DNA of 64,000 nt from Raoultibacter phocaeensis (lineage in GTDB: Bacteria; Actinomycetota; Coriobacteriia; Coriobacteriales; Eggerthellaceae), in NCBI RefSeq assembly GCF_901411515.1, contig NZ_CABDUX010000001.1:1364001-1428000 (forward strand), in the 5' to 3' direction. The notes beneath the pieces were generated by a model. The model saw only the letters and a program-made list of their open reading frames with translations, was not told the origin of the DNA and did not search any database. Every line of letters starts with the position of its first letter. Within the stretch, counting starts at the first letter, position 1. Shown here in pieces: positions 1-9,571 of this stretch. The position numbers and the translations under genes were made by a program.

Positions 1-1
1 G

Positions 2-991
2 TCGTTCTTCATCTCCGACCTTCCGTGCACCGCGCTGTTCGCCGGTATCGCGGTGAGCAGTATTCTTGAGATCGAGGGCTGCGAGAAGGGCTCGTCTAAC
101 CTCGGCAAAGCGCTCATGATCGGCATCACGTACGCGTCGGTAGTCGGCGGCCAGGCGATTCCCTCGGGAAGCGCCATGAACATCATGGCGATGAACGTGC
201 TCGAAGCGAATACGGGCATCGCGATCTCGTTTCTCGATTGGACGCTCATCTGCCTGCCGATCGCGCTCGTGCTCTTGGTCGTGTGCTGGTTCTCGGTGAC
301 GCTCGTGTTCAAGCCTGAGCCCATTTCCGAGAAAACCATCGCGTGCATCGAGAAGAAAGGGAGCGAAGTCGGCAGGTTCGAGGCGCTCGACTGGAAGGTG
401 CTCGGCATCATGGCCGTGGTATTCTGCCTGTGGATTGCGAGCAACTGGACGGGTTGGGATGCCACCGCCATCGCCGTGCTCGCGCTCATCCTGTTCTTCG
501 TGCCGGGCATCGACGTGCTCACGTGGAAAGAGTACGTCGCGGCGGTTTCGTGGAACATCGTACTCTTGATCGGCTGCGTGCAATCGATATCCGGCGGCGT
601 GAAAGAGCAGGGTGCGGCAAGCTGGCTGTTCGGCTCGACCATCGGCAAGGCGACGATCGGAAGCGCCGCCATCGTAGCGGCGTCGGCGGCTCTGCTGCCG
701 CTTTTGCGCCTCATCATACCCGTGGGTCCTGCGTTCATCGCCATCACGCTGATTCCGCTCTGTTCGATCGCGGCGACCATCGGCGTGAGCCCGGTGGTGT
801 TCACGGTCATCGTGGCGGTCAACGCTTCCACGACGTTTCTCATGGGCGTCGATGGTAACAACATGCTTTCGTACCGCTACGGCTACTGGAAGATGGTCGA
901 TTTCTTCAAGGCGGGCATCGTGCCCACCATCGCGATGGTGATCTTGCATGCGACGGTGCTGATCCCGCTTGTCGCGCTCGCGGGGTACTGA
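2..991 (+). CDS. DASS/SLC13-family anion permease, 5'-truncated by window edge
   Basis: The frame is open from base 2, in phase with the later coding sequence, so the first bases are the interior of a gene and the GTG at 53 is not its start. It ends with TGA at 989-991. The visible 329 residues are almost wholly hydrophobic, with about eight membrane segments, and include the conserved stretch SFFISDLPCTALFAGIA and a late VGPAFIAITLIP segment typical of divalent-anion:sodium symporters (dicarboxylate, sulfate or similar). It should import an anionic substrate across the cytoplasmic membrane. The substrate cannot be named from the sequence. The next gene is convergent, so nothing here is co-transcribed with it. 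Confidence 0.75.
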   Translation, partial: SFFISDLPCTALFAGIAVSSILEIEGCEKGSSNLGKALMIGITYASVVGGQAIPSGSAMNIMAMNVLEANTGIAISFLDWTLICLPIALVLLVVCWFSVTLVFKPEPISEKTIACIEKKGSEVGRFEALDWKVLGIMAVVFCLWIASNWTGWDATAIAVLALILFFVPGIDVLTWKEYVAAVSWNIVLLIGCVQSISGGVKEQGAASWLFGSTIGKATIGSAAIVAASAALLPLLRLIIPVGPAFIAITLIPLCSIAATIGVSPVVFTVIVAVNASTTFLMGVDGNNMLSYRYGYWKMVDFFKAGIVPTIAMVILHATVLIPLVALAGY

Positions 992-1119
992 TCGAGGCGG
1001 CTGCGATGCGCTGGCACAGCACAGGAGCCGTCTCGCCGAGCGGGCGAGCCTCCGGTTCGATCGACCGTGCCGCGCTTCGCGCAAACGCCCAAGCTTCGGA
1101 GCGCGCCGAAGACCCGCGG

Positions 1120-2535
1120 TTATTGGAAGACCACCTCGGTTGAATCCACGATGGTGATGAGCTCTTGCTGGGAATTCACGCCCATCTTCTGGTAAATGTG
1201 GTAGACGTGGGTTTTCGCGGTGTACGCCGAAATGTTCAGCTGCTCGCTGATGTACTGGGCGTTTCTTCCCTTGGCAAGGTAGGAGAGGATCTCCGTCTCG
1301 CGGTTCGAGAGGCCGTACTGCTCGGCCGCCTTCGTGCACCGCTGTTTGAAATGGCCGCCTTCGGCTATTTCGTTGTCGATGCTCTTGTCGGCGAACGCGT
1401 TGTCCTTGAACGGCACGAACGCTGCGAGGATGGCGAGGGCCAGCACGAGGCCGAGGCACACGAAGGGCACGAACTCGAACAGTGACGGGTCGAATGCTGT
1501 AAGCGCCATGCAGGCGGTCCAGCTGACGGCGATGCCTAAAGGCAGCACAAGCTGACCGCGGGCGATTCTCCAGAACGGGGAGGGCTGCCCGCTCGCGAAC
1601 CCGACGAGCGCGCCGAGGTTGGCGAAATCGAAGTAGATGAGCACGCCGAGCAGATACAGGAAAAAGGCCATGCGCAGCGATTCGTCGAGAAACGCGAGTC
1701 CGAGAAAGCCGACGGCCACGAGCAGCAGCGAGAGCCTCTCCGCAATGCCGAACGTGACGTAGCGCTTGATGAGGACGGTGCTTGCCATCTGCACCCCGGC
1801 ACCGATGACGATGGCGAGGGCAACGAGCGCCGGTTCGACGTATTCGATGTATTGGCACAGGTAGAACAGCGCGAATCCGAACAACGCGCCGAAAATGGCC
1901 ACGGTGAAACCCGTAAGCGGAAACAGTTTGGTCTGCTCGACTGGCTCTTCGGGCATCTTCCCGCTGCCTGCGATATGCGCGCGCAGGTAGGTGAACGTTG
2001 CGAGCGAGCAGGCGGGTAAGACGAGCAGGGCGATATCGCCGTACGGGGCGGCAAGATTGCACGAGAACAGGTAGATCACGGCACCCGCGGCGGCTCCCGA
2101 AGCGAGAAATGCGCCGACGTCTTTCTGCCAGGCGACCATGAACACTTTCGGCCACTCGAGGAAAATGAGCGAAAACCCGCCGCCCGCAAGCGCCCAGACG
2201 ACGATGTCGAAAACGAGGGGGGCAGAACCCGGTGCCGATATCAGGTTGAGCACCCCGATAGGCAGCGTGAGCGCAAGGGCCACGAGGGGTATCGGATCGG
2301 GGTTGTTGCGATCGAACATGCTCCTTTTGAGATAGGCGGCCAGCATGACGGCGACCATGCCGAGCAGAAACGCCAACTTCGCGGCAAGCGAGTCCTCGGT
2401 ACCGAGATGGGCTGCAGCCGAAGGGCCGAACATGAGAAGGTAAAACCACGCCCAGAACAGGGCAAAACCGGCTGATGCCATGGGGAGCATGGTTCTGACA
2501 TGGGCCTTCTTGAGGTTCATATCGATCAAAGGCAT
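1120..2535 (-). CDS. LuxR-family regulator with polytopic membrane domain
   Basis: The first ~390 residues form about twelve hydrophobic segments separated by short loops. The last ~65 residues are a LuxR-type helix-turn-helix beginning at LSNRETEILSYLAKG and including the recognition helix region SAYTAKTHVYHIYQKMGV. This architecture, a membrane sensor fused to a DNA-binding domain, is expanded in Eggerthellaceae. It presumably senses a small molecule or membrane state and regulates nearby genes; the ligand is unknown. ATG at 2535 is used; a second ATG five codons in (2520) is also possible because no strong ribosome-binding site precedes either. It is convergent with the permease at 2-991, whose gene could be its target, but that is inference. 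Confidence 0.8.
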   Translation of the reverse strand: MPLIDMNLKKAHVRTMLPMASAGFALFWAWFYLLMFGPSAAAHLGTEDSLAAKLAFLLGMVAVMLAAYLKRSMFDRNNPDPIPLVALALTLPIGVLNLISAPGSAPLVFDIVVWALAGGGFSLIFLEWPKVFMVAWQKDVGAFLASGAAAGAVIYLFSCNLAAPYGDIALLVLPACSLATFTYLRAHIAGSGKMPEEPVEQTKLFPLTGFTVAIFGALFGFALFYLCQYIEYVEPALVALAIVIGAGVQMASTVLIKRYVTFGIAERLSLLLVAVGFLGLAFLDESLRMAFFLYLLGVLIYFDFANLGALVGFASGQPSPFWRIARGQLVLPLGIAVSWTACMALTAFDPSLFEFVPFVCLGLVLALAILAAFVPFKDNAFADKSIDNEIAEGGHFKQRCTKAAEQYGLSNRETEILSYLAKGRNAQYISEQLNISAYTAKTHVYHIYQKMGVNSQQELITIVDSTEVVFQ

Positions 2536-2794
2536 AGGCTTCTCACAGGTTGAATCGGGGGATACGTCTCATAGATTATAGCCCAACCGCAAGACCGTGC
2601 GCGTTGGCAAAGCGACGCGTTCCCTTGGAAGATATGGGTATGGTACTCGGCGGTTCAGGAACAAGAAACGCAACGAGAGCACTATTCCGAACGGCGGAGA
2701 TACCGATGTGAGTAGTATGCCTTGCCGAATACCCTATCAGACGGGCGATATGAGCGTGCGACAAGGGACGATGCGGTCGTTGCCCAAAGATCGC

Positions 2795-3505
2795 CTACCG
2801 TTTGCGAAAGCTATCCGCTTCTCTGCAAAACGCCTCGAACAGCACGCTGCTTTGCAGCAGGTACTCCGGATGCCACTGCACGCCGAGGAAGAACGGCTGG
2901 CTCGCATCCTCGATGCCCTCGATCACGCCGTCGGCGCTTCGGGCGTTGATGCGGAAGTTCGGGGCGAGGGTGCGGATGCTTTGGTGGTGCATCGAGTTGA
3001 CGGCGATTTCCTGAACGCCTCCGTACAGCTCGGAAAGGCGCGAGCCGGCTTCGAGCAGCGTTTTCTGGCTGGCTTTCTCGAACGGGCGCTCTTGCAGGTG
3101 CTCTTCGCCGGTTACGGAGCATGCGGCGAGGTCCTGGTTGAGCGATCCACCGAACGCGACGTTCATGATCTGCATGCCGCGGCATATTCCGAGCGTGGGC
3201 ATACCGACGTCGTAGGCCGCCCGCGCAAGGGCGATCTCGAACTCGTCGCGTTTGCGCGATACGTGGGTTACCTGCTCGATAGCGGCTTCGTCGGTGTACA
3301 GGCCGGGATCGATGTCGCCGCCGCCCGTGAGCATGAGCCCGTCGATGCGCGATATGAGCTCGGCGATAGGGGAGCAGTCGGGTTGCGGGGGCAAGAGCAC
3401 GGGTGTGCCGCCTGCGCGTTCGACGCTTGCCAGGTATTCGACGGTTACGCGCTCGATCGCCAGGCCGTCTGCATCGGTGAAGGTTGTGGTGATGCCGATG
3501 ATCAT
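2795..3505 (-). CDS. gamma-glutamyl-gamma-aminobutyrate hydrolase family protein (peptidase C26)
   Basis: A class-I glutamine amidotransferase-like hydrolase of 236 residues. The nucleophile elbow GICRGMQIMN (Cys about residue 108) and the His-Glu pair in GVQWHPEY complete the catalytic triad. Family members such as PuuD hydrolyse gamma-glutamyl-GABA or other gamma-glutamyl amides in the cytoplasm. The ATG at 3505 begins MIIGITTTF, which matches family N-termini, so the longer open frame back to 3589 is not coding. It starts four bases after the histidine kinase stop, so it is the third gene of a response regulator - kinase - hydrolase operon. Its natural substrate is not evident. Confidence 0.8.
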   Translation of the reverse strand: MIIGITTTFTDADGLAIERVTVEYLASVERAGGTPVLLPPQPDCSPIAELISRIDGLMLTGGGDIDPGLYTDEAAIEQVTHVSRKRDEFEIALARAAYDVGMPTLGICRGMQIMNVAFGGSLNQDLAACSVTGEEHLQERPFEKASQKTLLEAGSRLSELYGGVQEIAVNSMHHQSIRTLAPNFRINARSADGVIEGIEDASQPFFLGVQWHPEYLLQSSVLFEAFCREADSFRKR

Positions 3506-3509
3506 GCTG

Positions 3510-4496
3510 CTACACTGCCGCGATCGAGGGAATAGCCACGATGAAGCACGCGCCGCCGTCGGGCAGGTTGAGCGCCTCGACGGTTCCATCGTGCGCTTCG
3601 ACGACCGATTTCACGATGGCAAGGCCGAGGCCGGTGCCCCCCGTGCCGCGGCTGCGCGAAGAATCGGCGCGGTAGAAGCGATCGAACAGGCGCTTTGGGT
3701 CGATGTCGCCGAAGCCCGCGCCGTCGTCTTTGACGGCGATGACCGAATTGCCGCGCAAGCCGAAGAGCTCGATGGTGATGCGTCCGCCCGGCTCGATGAA
3801 GCGGCTTGCGTTCTCCACGAGGTTGGAGAGCACCTGCTTGAGCCGGTCGGGGTTGCCGAGCACATCCGGCGCTTCTCCGATGATCTCGGTTTCGGCACCG
3901 CGGTCGCGCAGGATGGGGTCGAGCGCATCGAGCACCTCGCGGGACAGGCGCTTGAGGTCGACGCGCTGCAGTTCGAAGCGAATGCTGTCGTCTTCGATGC
4001 GCTGCAGCGTAAGCAGATCGTTCGAGAGCCGGCCGAGCCGTTCGCTTTCGTTGATGATGATGGTGCAGAACTTGTCGTGCAGCTCGGGAGGCAAATCGGG
4101 ATCGAGCAGCATTTCGGCGTTGCCGTGGATCGCGGTGAGCGGCGTGCGCAGCTCATGGGCTACGTCGCTGATGAATTCTGCTTGGCGGCGCTCCCGTTTC
4201 GCAAGGTCGGTTTGCTGGACGAGCGCCTTTTCGGCCAGGTCGCTGAAACTTTCGGCCAAGCAGTCGGATTCGTGTAGCCGTCCGTCGGGGGCGATGCGCA
4301 CGCTGGTGTTGCCGGCGCAAAACGCCGTTGCCTTCGCGCACAGGATGCGCAAAGGCTCGGAGAGAAAGTGCCCGATAAGCAGGCTGATGACGAAGGTGAG
4401 ACACGCTGCGGGAAGCAGGAGCAGAAACGCCACGGCGGGCGCATCGAATGCAAGGACGCATACCAGCACGACGATCGTGCAGGCGAGCAGGGTCAA
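3510..4496 (-). CDS. Sensor histidine kinase, intramembrane type
   Basis: Two membrane helices separated by only a few residues are followed by a HAMP-like linker, a dimerisation box with the phospho-acceptor His in DVAHELRTPL (about residue 114 from the TTG), the N box LSNLVENASRF, G1 VKDDGAGFG and G2 GTGLGLAIV. With no extracellular domain it is likely to sense within the membrane or through a partner. It should phosphorylate the response regulator encoded just upstream. The start is uncertain. TTG at 4496 has no ribosome-binding site, and the frame stays open upstream, in phase, right up to the TAA of the response regulator gene, encoding a plausible positively charged N-terminus (RRASRLAIKRLQTYF). 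Confidence 0.88.
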   Translation of the reverse strand: MTLLACTIVVLVCVLAFDAPAVAFLLLLPAACLTFVISLLIGHFLSEPLRILCAKATAFCAGNTSVRIAPDGRLHESDCLAESFSDLAEKALVQQTDLAKRERRQAEFISDVAHELRTPLTAIHGNAEMLLDPDLPPELHDKFCTIIINESERLGRLSNDLLTLQRIEDDSIRFELQRVDLKRLSREVLDALDPILRDRGAETEIIGEAPDVLGNPDRLKQVLSNLVENASRFIEPGGRITIELFGLRGNSVIAVKDDGAGFGDIDPKRLFDRFYRADSSRSRGTGGTGLGLAIVKSVVEAHDGTVEALNLPDGGACFIVAIPSIAAV

Positions 4497-4565
4497 CAGC
4501 GTTGAAAGAAGCGAAAAGTATGTTTGCAGCCGCTTGATGGCGAGCCTAGACGCGCGACGTGCGGG

Positions 4566-5261
4566 TTACTGCTTGAAGCGGTACCCGTAGCCACGCACCG
4601 TCTCAACGAGGCCCGGGTCGTATCCAGCTGCACCGATCTTGTCGCGAAGGCGCTTGATGTGGGTGTCGACCGTCTTCGTTTCGGTCAAGTATTCCCAACC
4701 CCATGCGTCGCGCAGCAGATCCTCGCGGGAAACCACTTTGCCGGCGCTCTTCATGAGGCTGGCGAGCAGTTCGAATTCGCGCGGCGTGAGATCGATCTCG
4801 CCGTTTTCGCCCGATGCGGTATGCGCATCCTCGTCGAGTGTGATGCCGCTTGCCGTGATGGCGTGGTTCGCACCGGGGAAATCGCCGCCGGTGCCTCGGC
4901 GCAGCAGCGCACGGACGCGTGCGATGAGTTCGCGCACGCCGAAGGGTTTGGCGAGGTAATCGTCTCCGCCGATCTCAAGGCCGACGACCTTATCGAGCTC
5001 GGTATCGCGTGCCGACAGAAACAGGACGGGTGCGGTGGTTTTCGCGCGGAGCCTGCGGCAGAGTTCGTAGCCGTCCATGCCAGGAAGCATGATGTCGAGC
5101 ACGAACAGATCGTAGGCATTCTGCATTGCGAGGGCGAGGGCGTCTTCCCCGTTGTCGACGACATCGGTGTAGAAGCCTTCCTTTTTGAGGGCGTAACTCA
5201 CAAACTCGGTGATAGACGGTTCATCGTCCACCACAAGAATGCGGCTGGGAGATTCGTTCAT
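4566..5261 (-). CDS. OmpR/PhoB-family response regulator
   Basis: 231 residues. The receiver domain has the acidic pair VVDDE, the phospho-acceptor Asp56 in LFVLDIMLPGMDG, and the conserved Lys in LAKPFGVRELIARV. The C-terminal winged helix contains ITLDEDAHTA, LTPREFELLASLM and VDTHIKRLRDKIG. It is preceded by AAAGG at a suitable distance from the ATG at 5261. It is the first gene of an operon with a histidine kinase and a C26-type hydrolase, and is divergent from coaX across a 102-bp gap. Its regulon is not known; autoregulation through the shared intergenic region is plausible. Confidence 0.92.
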   Translation of the reverse strand: MNESPSRILVVDDEPSITEFVSYALKKEGFYTDVVDNGEDALALAMQNAYDLFVLDIMLPGMDGYELCRRLRAKTTAPVLFLSARDTELDKVVGLEIGGDDYLAKPFGVRELIARVRALLRRGTGGDFPGANHAITASGITLDEDAHTASGENGEIDLTPREFELLASLMKSAGKVVSREDLLRDAWGWEYLTETKTVDTHIKRLRDKIGAAGYDPGLVETVRGYGYRFKQ

Positions 5262-5308
5262 GTCCGACCTTTCTGCACAGGTGTCAGCGCCGAGGGGCGT
5301 TCGGTGAT

Positions 5309-5321
5309 TGCTATAATAGCA
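5309..5321 (+). promoter_or_regulatory. Palindromic extended -10 region upstream of coaX
   Basis: TGCTATAATAGCA is a 13-nt palindrome that contains a perfect -10 hexamer (TATAAT, 5312-5317) with an extended TGC element. It lies about 45 bases before the coaX ATG and within the divergent gap with the response regulator. No convincing -35 is visible, which fits an extended -10 promoter. Confidence 0.5.
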
Positions 5322-5363
5322 CTATAGACAGATTGGTCCTCGGGCAAAGGGATTGTCAAAAAC

Positions 5364-6131
5364 ATGTTACTTGCTATCGACGTCGGCAACACGCAAACCG
5401 TATTGGGCCTGTACGAAGGCGATAAGCTGCTGCACATGTGGCGTGTGGCCACCAACAAGCACCATACTTCAGACGAACTTCGCATCAAGGTTACACCCCT
5501 GTTCGAATCGGAAGGCATCGATGCGGCGAGCGTCGACGGGGCGGTGCTCGCCTCGGTGGTTCCCGCGCTCACCGAGGCGTGGCATGCCGCAATGTGCGCG
5601 ATGCTCAAGCAGCCGCCGCTCGTGGTCGATGCGCGCAAGGCGGGCGATCTGTTCCGATCGAAGTACGCCCAACCGGGCGAAGTGGGTGCCGATCGCGTAG
5701 CCGATGCCGTTGCCGCCCGTGCGCTGTTCGGCTCTCCGTGTATCGTCGTCGATTTCGGAACAGCTACGAACATCGAGGTTATCGATCGTGACGGGTACTT
5801 CATCGGAGGCGTTATCGCACCGGGCATAGAAACGTCGGCCAATGCGCTGTTCTCCCGCGCAACTAAGCTTGCGGCCATCGACCTGGTCGATCCGGGTACC
5901 GCTATCGGCGGTTCTACCGAAGAGGCCATCCAGGCGGGCATCGTGTACGGCGAGGCGGATCGCGTCGATGGGCTCATGCGCCGCATATTCAAGCAGCTCG
6001 GCTACGAGGGGCAGGTCATCGCTACGGGCGGCCTGGCCCGGTCGGTGGCACGGCTTTCCGAAACCATCACCGAGGTGGTTCCCGAGCTCACGCTTGAAGG
6101 CCTGCGCCTCATATACGACGCGCAGCGCTAG
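5364..6131 (+). CDS. coaX: Type III pantothenate kinase
   Basis: 255 residues, the usual length for CoaX. The ASKHA-fold phosphate motif MLLAIDVGNTQTVLGL, the GEVGADRVADAVAA motif and the VDFGTATNIEVID segment are all present. It phosphorylates pantothenate to 4'-phosphopantothenate, the first step of coenzyme A synthesis, in the cytoplasm. Type III kinases need a monovalent cation and are not feedback-inhibited by CoA. The start ATG is the obvious one because the core motif begins at residue 1. It is followed 157 bases later by fhs in the same direction. CoA supply would suit an acetyl-CoA-based C1 metabolism, but co-transcription is not shown. Confidence 0.95.
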   Translation: MLLAIDVGNTQTVLGLYEGDKLLHMWRVATNKHHTSDELRIKVTPLFESEGIDAASVDGAVLASVVPALTEAWHAAMCAMLKQPPLVVDARKAGDLFRSKYAQPGEVGADRVADAVAARALFGSPCIVVDFGTATNIEVIDRDGYFIGGVIAPGIETSANALFSRATKLAAIDLVDPGTAIGGSTEEAIQAGIVYGEADRVDGLMRRIFKQLGYEGQVIATGGLARSVARLSETITEVVPELTLEGLRLIYDAQR

Positions 6132-6288
6132 GGTGCTCTGCGGATATCTGACGGCAACCGTGCACTGGTCTTCTTGTGCACTTGTGGAATAGATGATCGA
6201 ATCGGGAGCCGAACAAGTAGAATTGCCTCATGTCCGGCGCTCGGCGTCGGTGATGGAAAGAGTTCGAATGCGAAAGTGAGGGCCCGAC

Positions 6289-7956
6289 GTGTTGAGCGAC
6301 ATTGAAATTGCCCAAGCAACCACCCCGAAGCACATCTCGGAGGTTGCAAAGGCGGCAGGCGTGCCAGAACGATACCTTGAGTTGTACGGCAGCTACAAGG
6401 CGAAAGTCGACTACAACCTGCTATCCGATGTCGAGCATACGCCCGGAAAGCTCGTCTTGGTCACGGCCATCAACCCCACACCCGCCGGGGAGGGAAAAAC
6501 CACCACGACGGTCGGACTCTCCGATGCCCTTGCACGTATCGGCAAGAACGTGGTCGTCGCGTTGCGCGAGCCGAGCCTCGGGCCGGTGTTTGGCATCAAG
6601 GGCGGCGCGGCCGGCGGCGGTTATGCCCAGGTTGTTCCCATGGAGGATATCAATCTCCACTTCACGGGCGATTTTCACGCGATCGGGGCTGCCAACAACC
6701 TGCTCGCTGCCATGATCGACAACCATATCCAACAGGGAAACGAGCTCGGCTTCGACGTGCGCAAGATCGCGTGGAAGCGCTGCGTCGACATGAACGACCG
6801 TCAACTGCGCAACGTCATCGACGGTCTCGGCGGCAAGCCCAACGGCATGCCGCGCGAAGACGGCTTCGATATCACGGTGGCAAGCGAGATCATGGCGATC
6901 TTCTGCCTGGCTACCTCCATTACCGATCTCAAAGAGCGCCTTGCGCGCATCGTGGTCGGATACACGGCAGCCGACGAGCCTATCTGCGCGGGCGACTTGC
7001 ACGCTCAGGGTGCGATGGCCGCGCTCTTGAAAGACGCGCTCAAGCCGAATCTCGTGCAAACGCTCGAAGGTACGCCCGCGTTCGTGCACGGCGGCCCGTT
7101 CGCGAACATCGCGCACGGTTGCAACTCCATCATGGCCACGCGCATGGCGATGGCGCTCGGCGATTACTGCGTTACGGAGGCAGGGTTCGGCGCCGATCTC
7201 GGGGCCGAGAAATTCCTCGACATAAAATGTCGTCTCGCGGGGCTTGAGCCCGATGCGGTCGTGGTCGTTGCTACGGTGCGCGCGCTCAAAAACCACGGTG
7301 GCGTTACCAAGGCCGAACTGAACGATGAGAATCTCGAAGCGCTCGAAGCCGGCCTTCCGAACCTGCTCCAGCATGTGGGCAACATCCGCGAGGTGTACAA
7401 GCTTCCCTGCGTGGTTGCCATCAACCGGTTCCCCACCGATACGGAAGCCGAGCTTGCACTTGTGGAGGAGAAGTGCAAAGAGCTCGGCGTGAACGTGGCG
7501 CTTTCCGAGGTATGGGCGAAGGGCGGCGAAGGCGGCGTCGCGCTTGCCGAAGAGGTCGTGCGCCTGTGCGAGGAGCCCAACGATTTCTCGTTCAGCTACG
7601 AAAGCGACCTATCGCTTACCGAGAAGATCGAGGCAATCGCGACGCGCATCTACCATGCCGACGGCGTCGATTTCACGCCTGCGGCGAAAAAGGAGCTCGA
7701 GCAGCTCGAAGCGCTCGGGTTCGGCGGCATGCCCGTCTGCATGGCAAAGACGCAGTACAGCTTTTCCGACGATCCGTCCCTGCTCGGTGCTCCGCGCGGG
7801 TTCCGCATAACGGTGAAGAAAGTCAAGGTTTCCGCCGGTGCCGGGTTCGTCGTGGCGCTTACAGGCGATATCATGACGATGCCGGGGTTGCCGAAGGAGC
7901 CTGCGGCATGCCGCATCGACGTGGACGAAACGGGAACCATCTCGGGGTTGTTCTAG
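6289..7956 (+). CDS. fhs: Formate--tetrahydrofolate ligase
   Basis: 555 residues starting at GTG 6289. The ATP-binding loop [12 protein letters not shown] (about residues 63-74) and the family blocks [25 protein letters not shown] (shown here as VALREPSLG and [11 protein letters not shown]), [10 protein letters not shown] and [12 protein letters not shown] are clear. The enzyme activates formate to 10-formyl-tetrahydrofolate using ATP, the first folate step of the methyl branch of the Wood-Ljungdahl pathway, and can run in reverse to make ATP. It heads a run of genes (fchA-like, folD, then a formate dehydrogenase module), which strongly suggests a dedicated formate/CO2 assimilation operon. 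Confidence 0.97.
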   Translation: MLSDIEIAQATTPKHISEVAKAAGVPERYLELYGSYKAKVDYNLLSDVEHTPGKLVLVTAINPTPAGEGKTTTTVGLSDALARIGKNVVVALREPSLGPVFGIKGGAAGGGYAQVVPMEDINLHFTGDFHAIGAANNLLAAMIDNHIQQGNELGFDVRKIAWKRCVDMNDRQLRNVIDGLGGKPNGMPREDGFDITVASEIMAIFCLATSITDLKERLARIVVGYTAADEPICAGDLHAQGAMAALLKDALKPNLVQTLEGTPAFVHGGPFANIAHGCNSIMATRMAMALGDYCVTEAGFGADLGAEKFLDIKCRLAGLEPDAVVVVATVRALKNHGGVTKAELNDENLEALEAGLPNLLQHVGNIREVYKLPCVVAINRFPTDTEAELALVEEKCKELGVNVALSEVWAKGGEGGVALAEEVVRLCEEPNDFSFSYESDLSLTEKIEAIATRIYHADGVDFTPAAKKELEQLEALGFGGMPVCMAKTQYSFSDDPSLLGAPRGFRITVKKVKVSAGAGFVVALTGDIMTMPGLPKEPAACRIDVDETGTISGLF

Positions 7957-8092
7957 CGTCTGAGCACGCAGGCGCCGAGCGGGCGTTCGGCCGGACGGTA
8001 GCTAGCGCTTATGACGAGTGCGCGGTGCCGTCCGAAGCCGCTGCCGCACGGCCCCGCAAGAACCAGCCGACCGAGCACGACAGGAGACAAGC

Positions 8093-8707
8093 ATGCTCGA
8101 TACGACGTTTATATTTGATTTGGCAAGCAAGGCCCCTACGCCGGGCGGGGGAGGGGCGTCTGCGTACGCGGGGGCGCTTTCCTCGGCACTCGGTTCGATG
8201 GTAGGTAACCTCACCGTGGGGAAGAAGCGCTACGAAGCGGTGGAGGCCGATACCTACATCGTGCTCGAGAAGCTTGCTGCCTTGCGCACGCGGCTCATCG
8301 AACTCGTGGACGAAGATGCTCGCGCGTTCGCTCCGCTTGCGGCTGCCTACGGCATGCCGAAGGCGACGCCCGAAGAACAGGATGCGAAAGACGAGGCCAT
8401 GCAAAGCGCGCTTATCGGCGCATGCGACGTGCCGCTTGAGATCATGCGATCGTGCGCCCAGGTGATCGGGCTTTGCGAATTCCTCGCATACAACGGAAGC
8501 CGCATGGCGCTTTCCGATGTAGGCGTTGCGGTAGCGTTCGGGAAAGCGGCGCTGCTCGGTGCGAGCCTCAACATCTACATCAACGCGAAAGATATCTGCG
8601 ATCGCGAGCGGGCCGAGGCGTACACCGCCGAAGCGGAAAGGCTCATCGAGGATGCAAGCGCGCTTGCGGATACACTGTATGCATATGTGTTAGACGAGAT
8701 TAGATAG
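8093..8707 (+). CDS. fchA: Methenyltetrahydrofolate cyclohydrolase / formimidoyl-THF cyclodeaminase family
   Basis: 204 residues from ATG 8093, which has a good AGGAGA about six bases upstream; the open frame back to 8018 lacks family sequence. The N-terminal APTPGGGGASAYAGALSSALGSM motif (here cited as TPGGGGASAYAGAL) and the helical remainder match the cyclodeaminase (FTCD_C) family. Stand-alone members in acetogens act as methenyl-THF cyclohydrolase (FchA). It lies between fhs and folD, 8 bases from the latter, so a folate C1 role is very likely. FolD normally has cyclohydrolase activity too, so this would be redundant or would pull the methenyl step. Confidence 0.88.
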   Translation: MLDTTFIFDLASKAPTPGGGGASAYAGALSSALGSMVGNLTVGKKRYEAVEADTYIVLEKLAALRTRLIELVDEDARAFAPLAAAYGMPKATPEEQDAKDEAMQSALIGACDVPLEIMRSCAQVIGLCEFLAYNGSRMALSDVGVAVAFGKAALLGASLNIYINAKDICDRERAEAYTAEAERLIEDASALADTLYAYVLDEIR

Positions 8708-8715
8708 GGTTGGCG

Positions 8716-9570
8716 ATGGCGAAGCGTTTGATGGGAAAACCGGTTGTCGAAGCGTTGGCGAGAGAGATCGGGGCGCACGGTCAGGTGCTTGCCGAACGCG
8801 GCATCGCGCCTGGGCTTGCCCTCGTGCGTGTGGGCGAGCGGCCCGACGATCTTTCGTACGAGCGCACGGCCGAGAAGCGTGCCTGCGCCCTCGGCGTTCA
8901 GGTGAAGAAAACCGTGCTTCCCGAAGATGCGGCGCAGGACGCCATCGAAGCGGCGATTCGCTCGGTCAACGAAGACGCAGCGGTGCACGGGTGCCTCATG
9001 TTTCGCCCGCTTCCGTCAGGCATCGACGAGCAGGCGGTATGCGATGCGCTCGCAACCGAAAAGGATATCGACGGCGTTTCGTCGGCCGCGCTCGCTTCCG
9101 TGTTCATGGACCGCGATCTTGGATTCGCGCCGTGCACGGCGGCGGCTTGCATGAAGCTACTCGATTTCTACGACGTTGCTCTCGAGGGTGCTCACGTCGT
9201 CGTCGTGGGCCGCAGCCTCGTGATCGGCAAGCCGATCGCTATGATGCTTTTGCGCCGCAACGCCACGGTGACGCTCTGTCATTCGCGTACCGCCGATCTG
9301 CCCGCCGTCATGCGCGGCGCCGACATCGTCGTATGCGCAACGGGCAGGCCGCGCATGTTCAAAGCGGAGTGCTTCTCGGCCGGTCAGACGGTGCTCGATG
9401 TGGGCATCAACTTCGATGACGAGGGGAATCTCTGCGGCGATGTGGACTTCGACGAGGTCGAGCCTATCGTAGCGGCCATAACCCCCGTGCCCGGCGGCAT
9501 CGGCTCGGTGACGACCTCGGTGCTCATGGCCCATACGGTGGAAGCTGCCGTGCGTAAGCTCGACGCGTAG
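8716..9570 (+). CDS. folD: Bifunctional methylene-THF dehydrogenase / methenyl-THF cyclohydrolase
   Basis: 284 residues from ATG 8716 (MAKRLMGKPV); the in-frame TTG two codons earlier is less likely. Family landmarks include LALVRVGERPDDLSYERTAEK with the catalytic Lys/Tyr region, GCLMFRPLP, the Rossmann motif VVVVGRSLVIGKPIAMMLL and the C-terminal TPVPGGIGSVTTSVLM. It interconverts 10-formyl/methenyl/methylene-THF with NAD(P). The third Fhs-FchA-FolD enzyme, it connects formate to methylene-THF. Its TAG is followed after a single base by the ATG of an FeS protein gene, so folate and formate dehydrogenase genes are one transcription unit. Confidence 0.95.
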   Translation: MAKRLMGKPVVEALAREIGAHGQVLAERGIAPGLALVRVGERPDDLSYERTAEKRACALGVQVKKTVLPEDAAQDAIEAAIRSVNEDAAVHGCLMFRPLPSGIDEQAVCDALATEKDIDGVSSAALASVFMDRDLGFAPCTAAACMKLLDFYDVALEGAHVVVVGRSLVIGKPIAMMLLRRNATVTLCHSRTADLPAVMRGADIVVCATGRPRMFKAECFSAGQTVLDVGINFDDEGNLCGDVDFDEVEPIVAAITPVPGGIGSVTTSVLMAHTVEAAVRKLDA

Positions 9571-9571
9571 C

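Noticed and set aside
6132-6288. Folate (THF) riboswitch before fhs
   Set aside because: The leader has a GTGCAC inverted repeat but I could not fit it to the known THF riboswitch core; a covariance search would decide.
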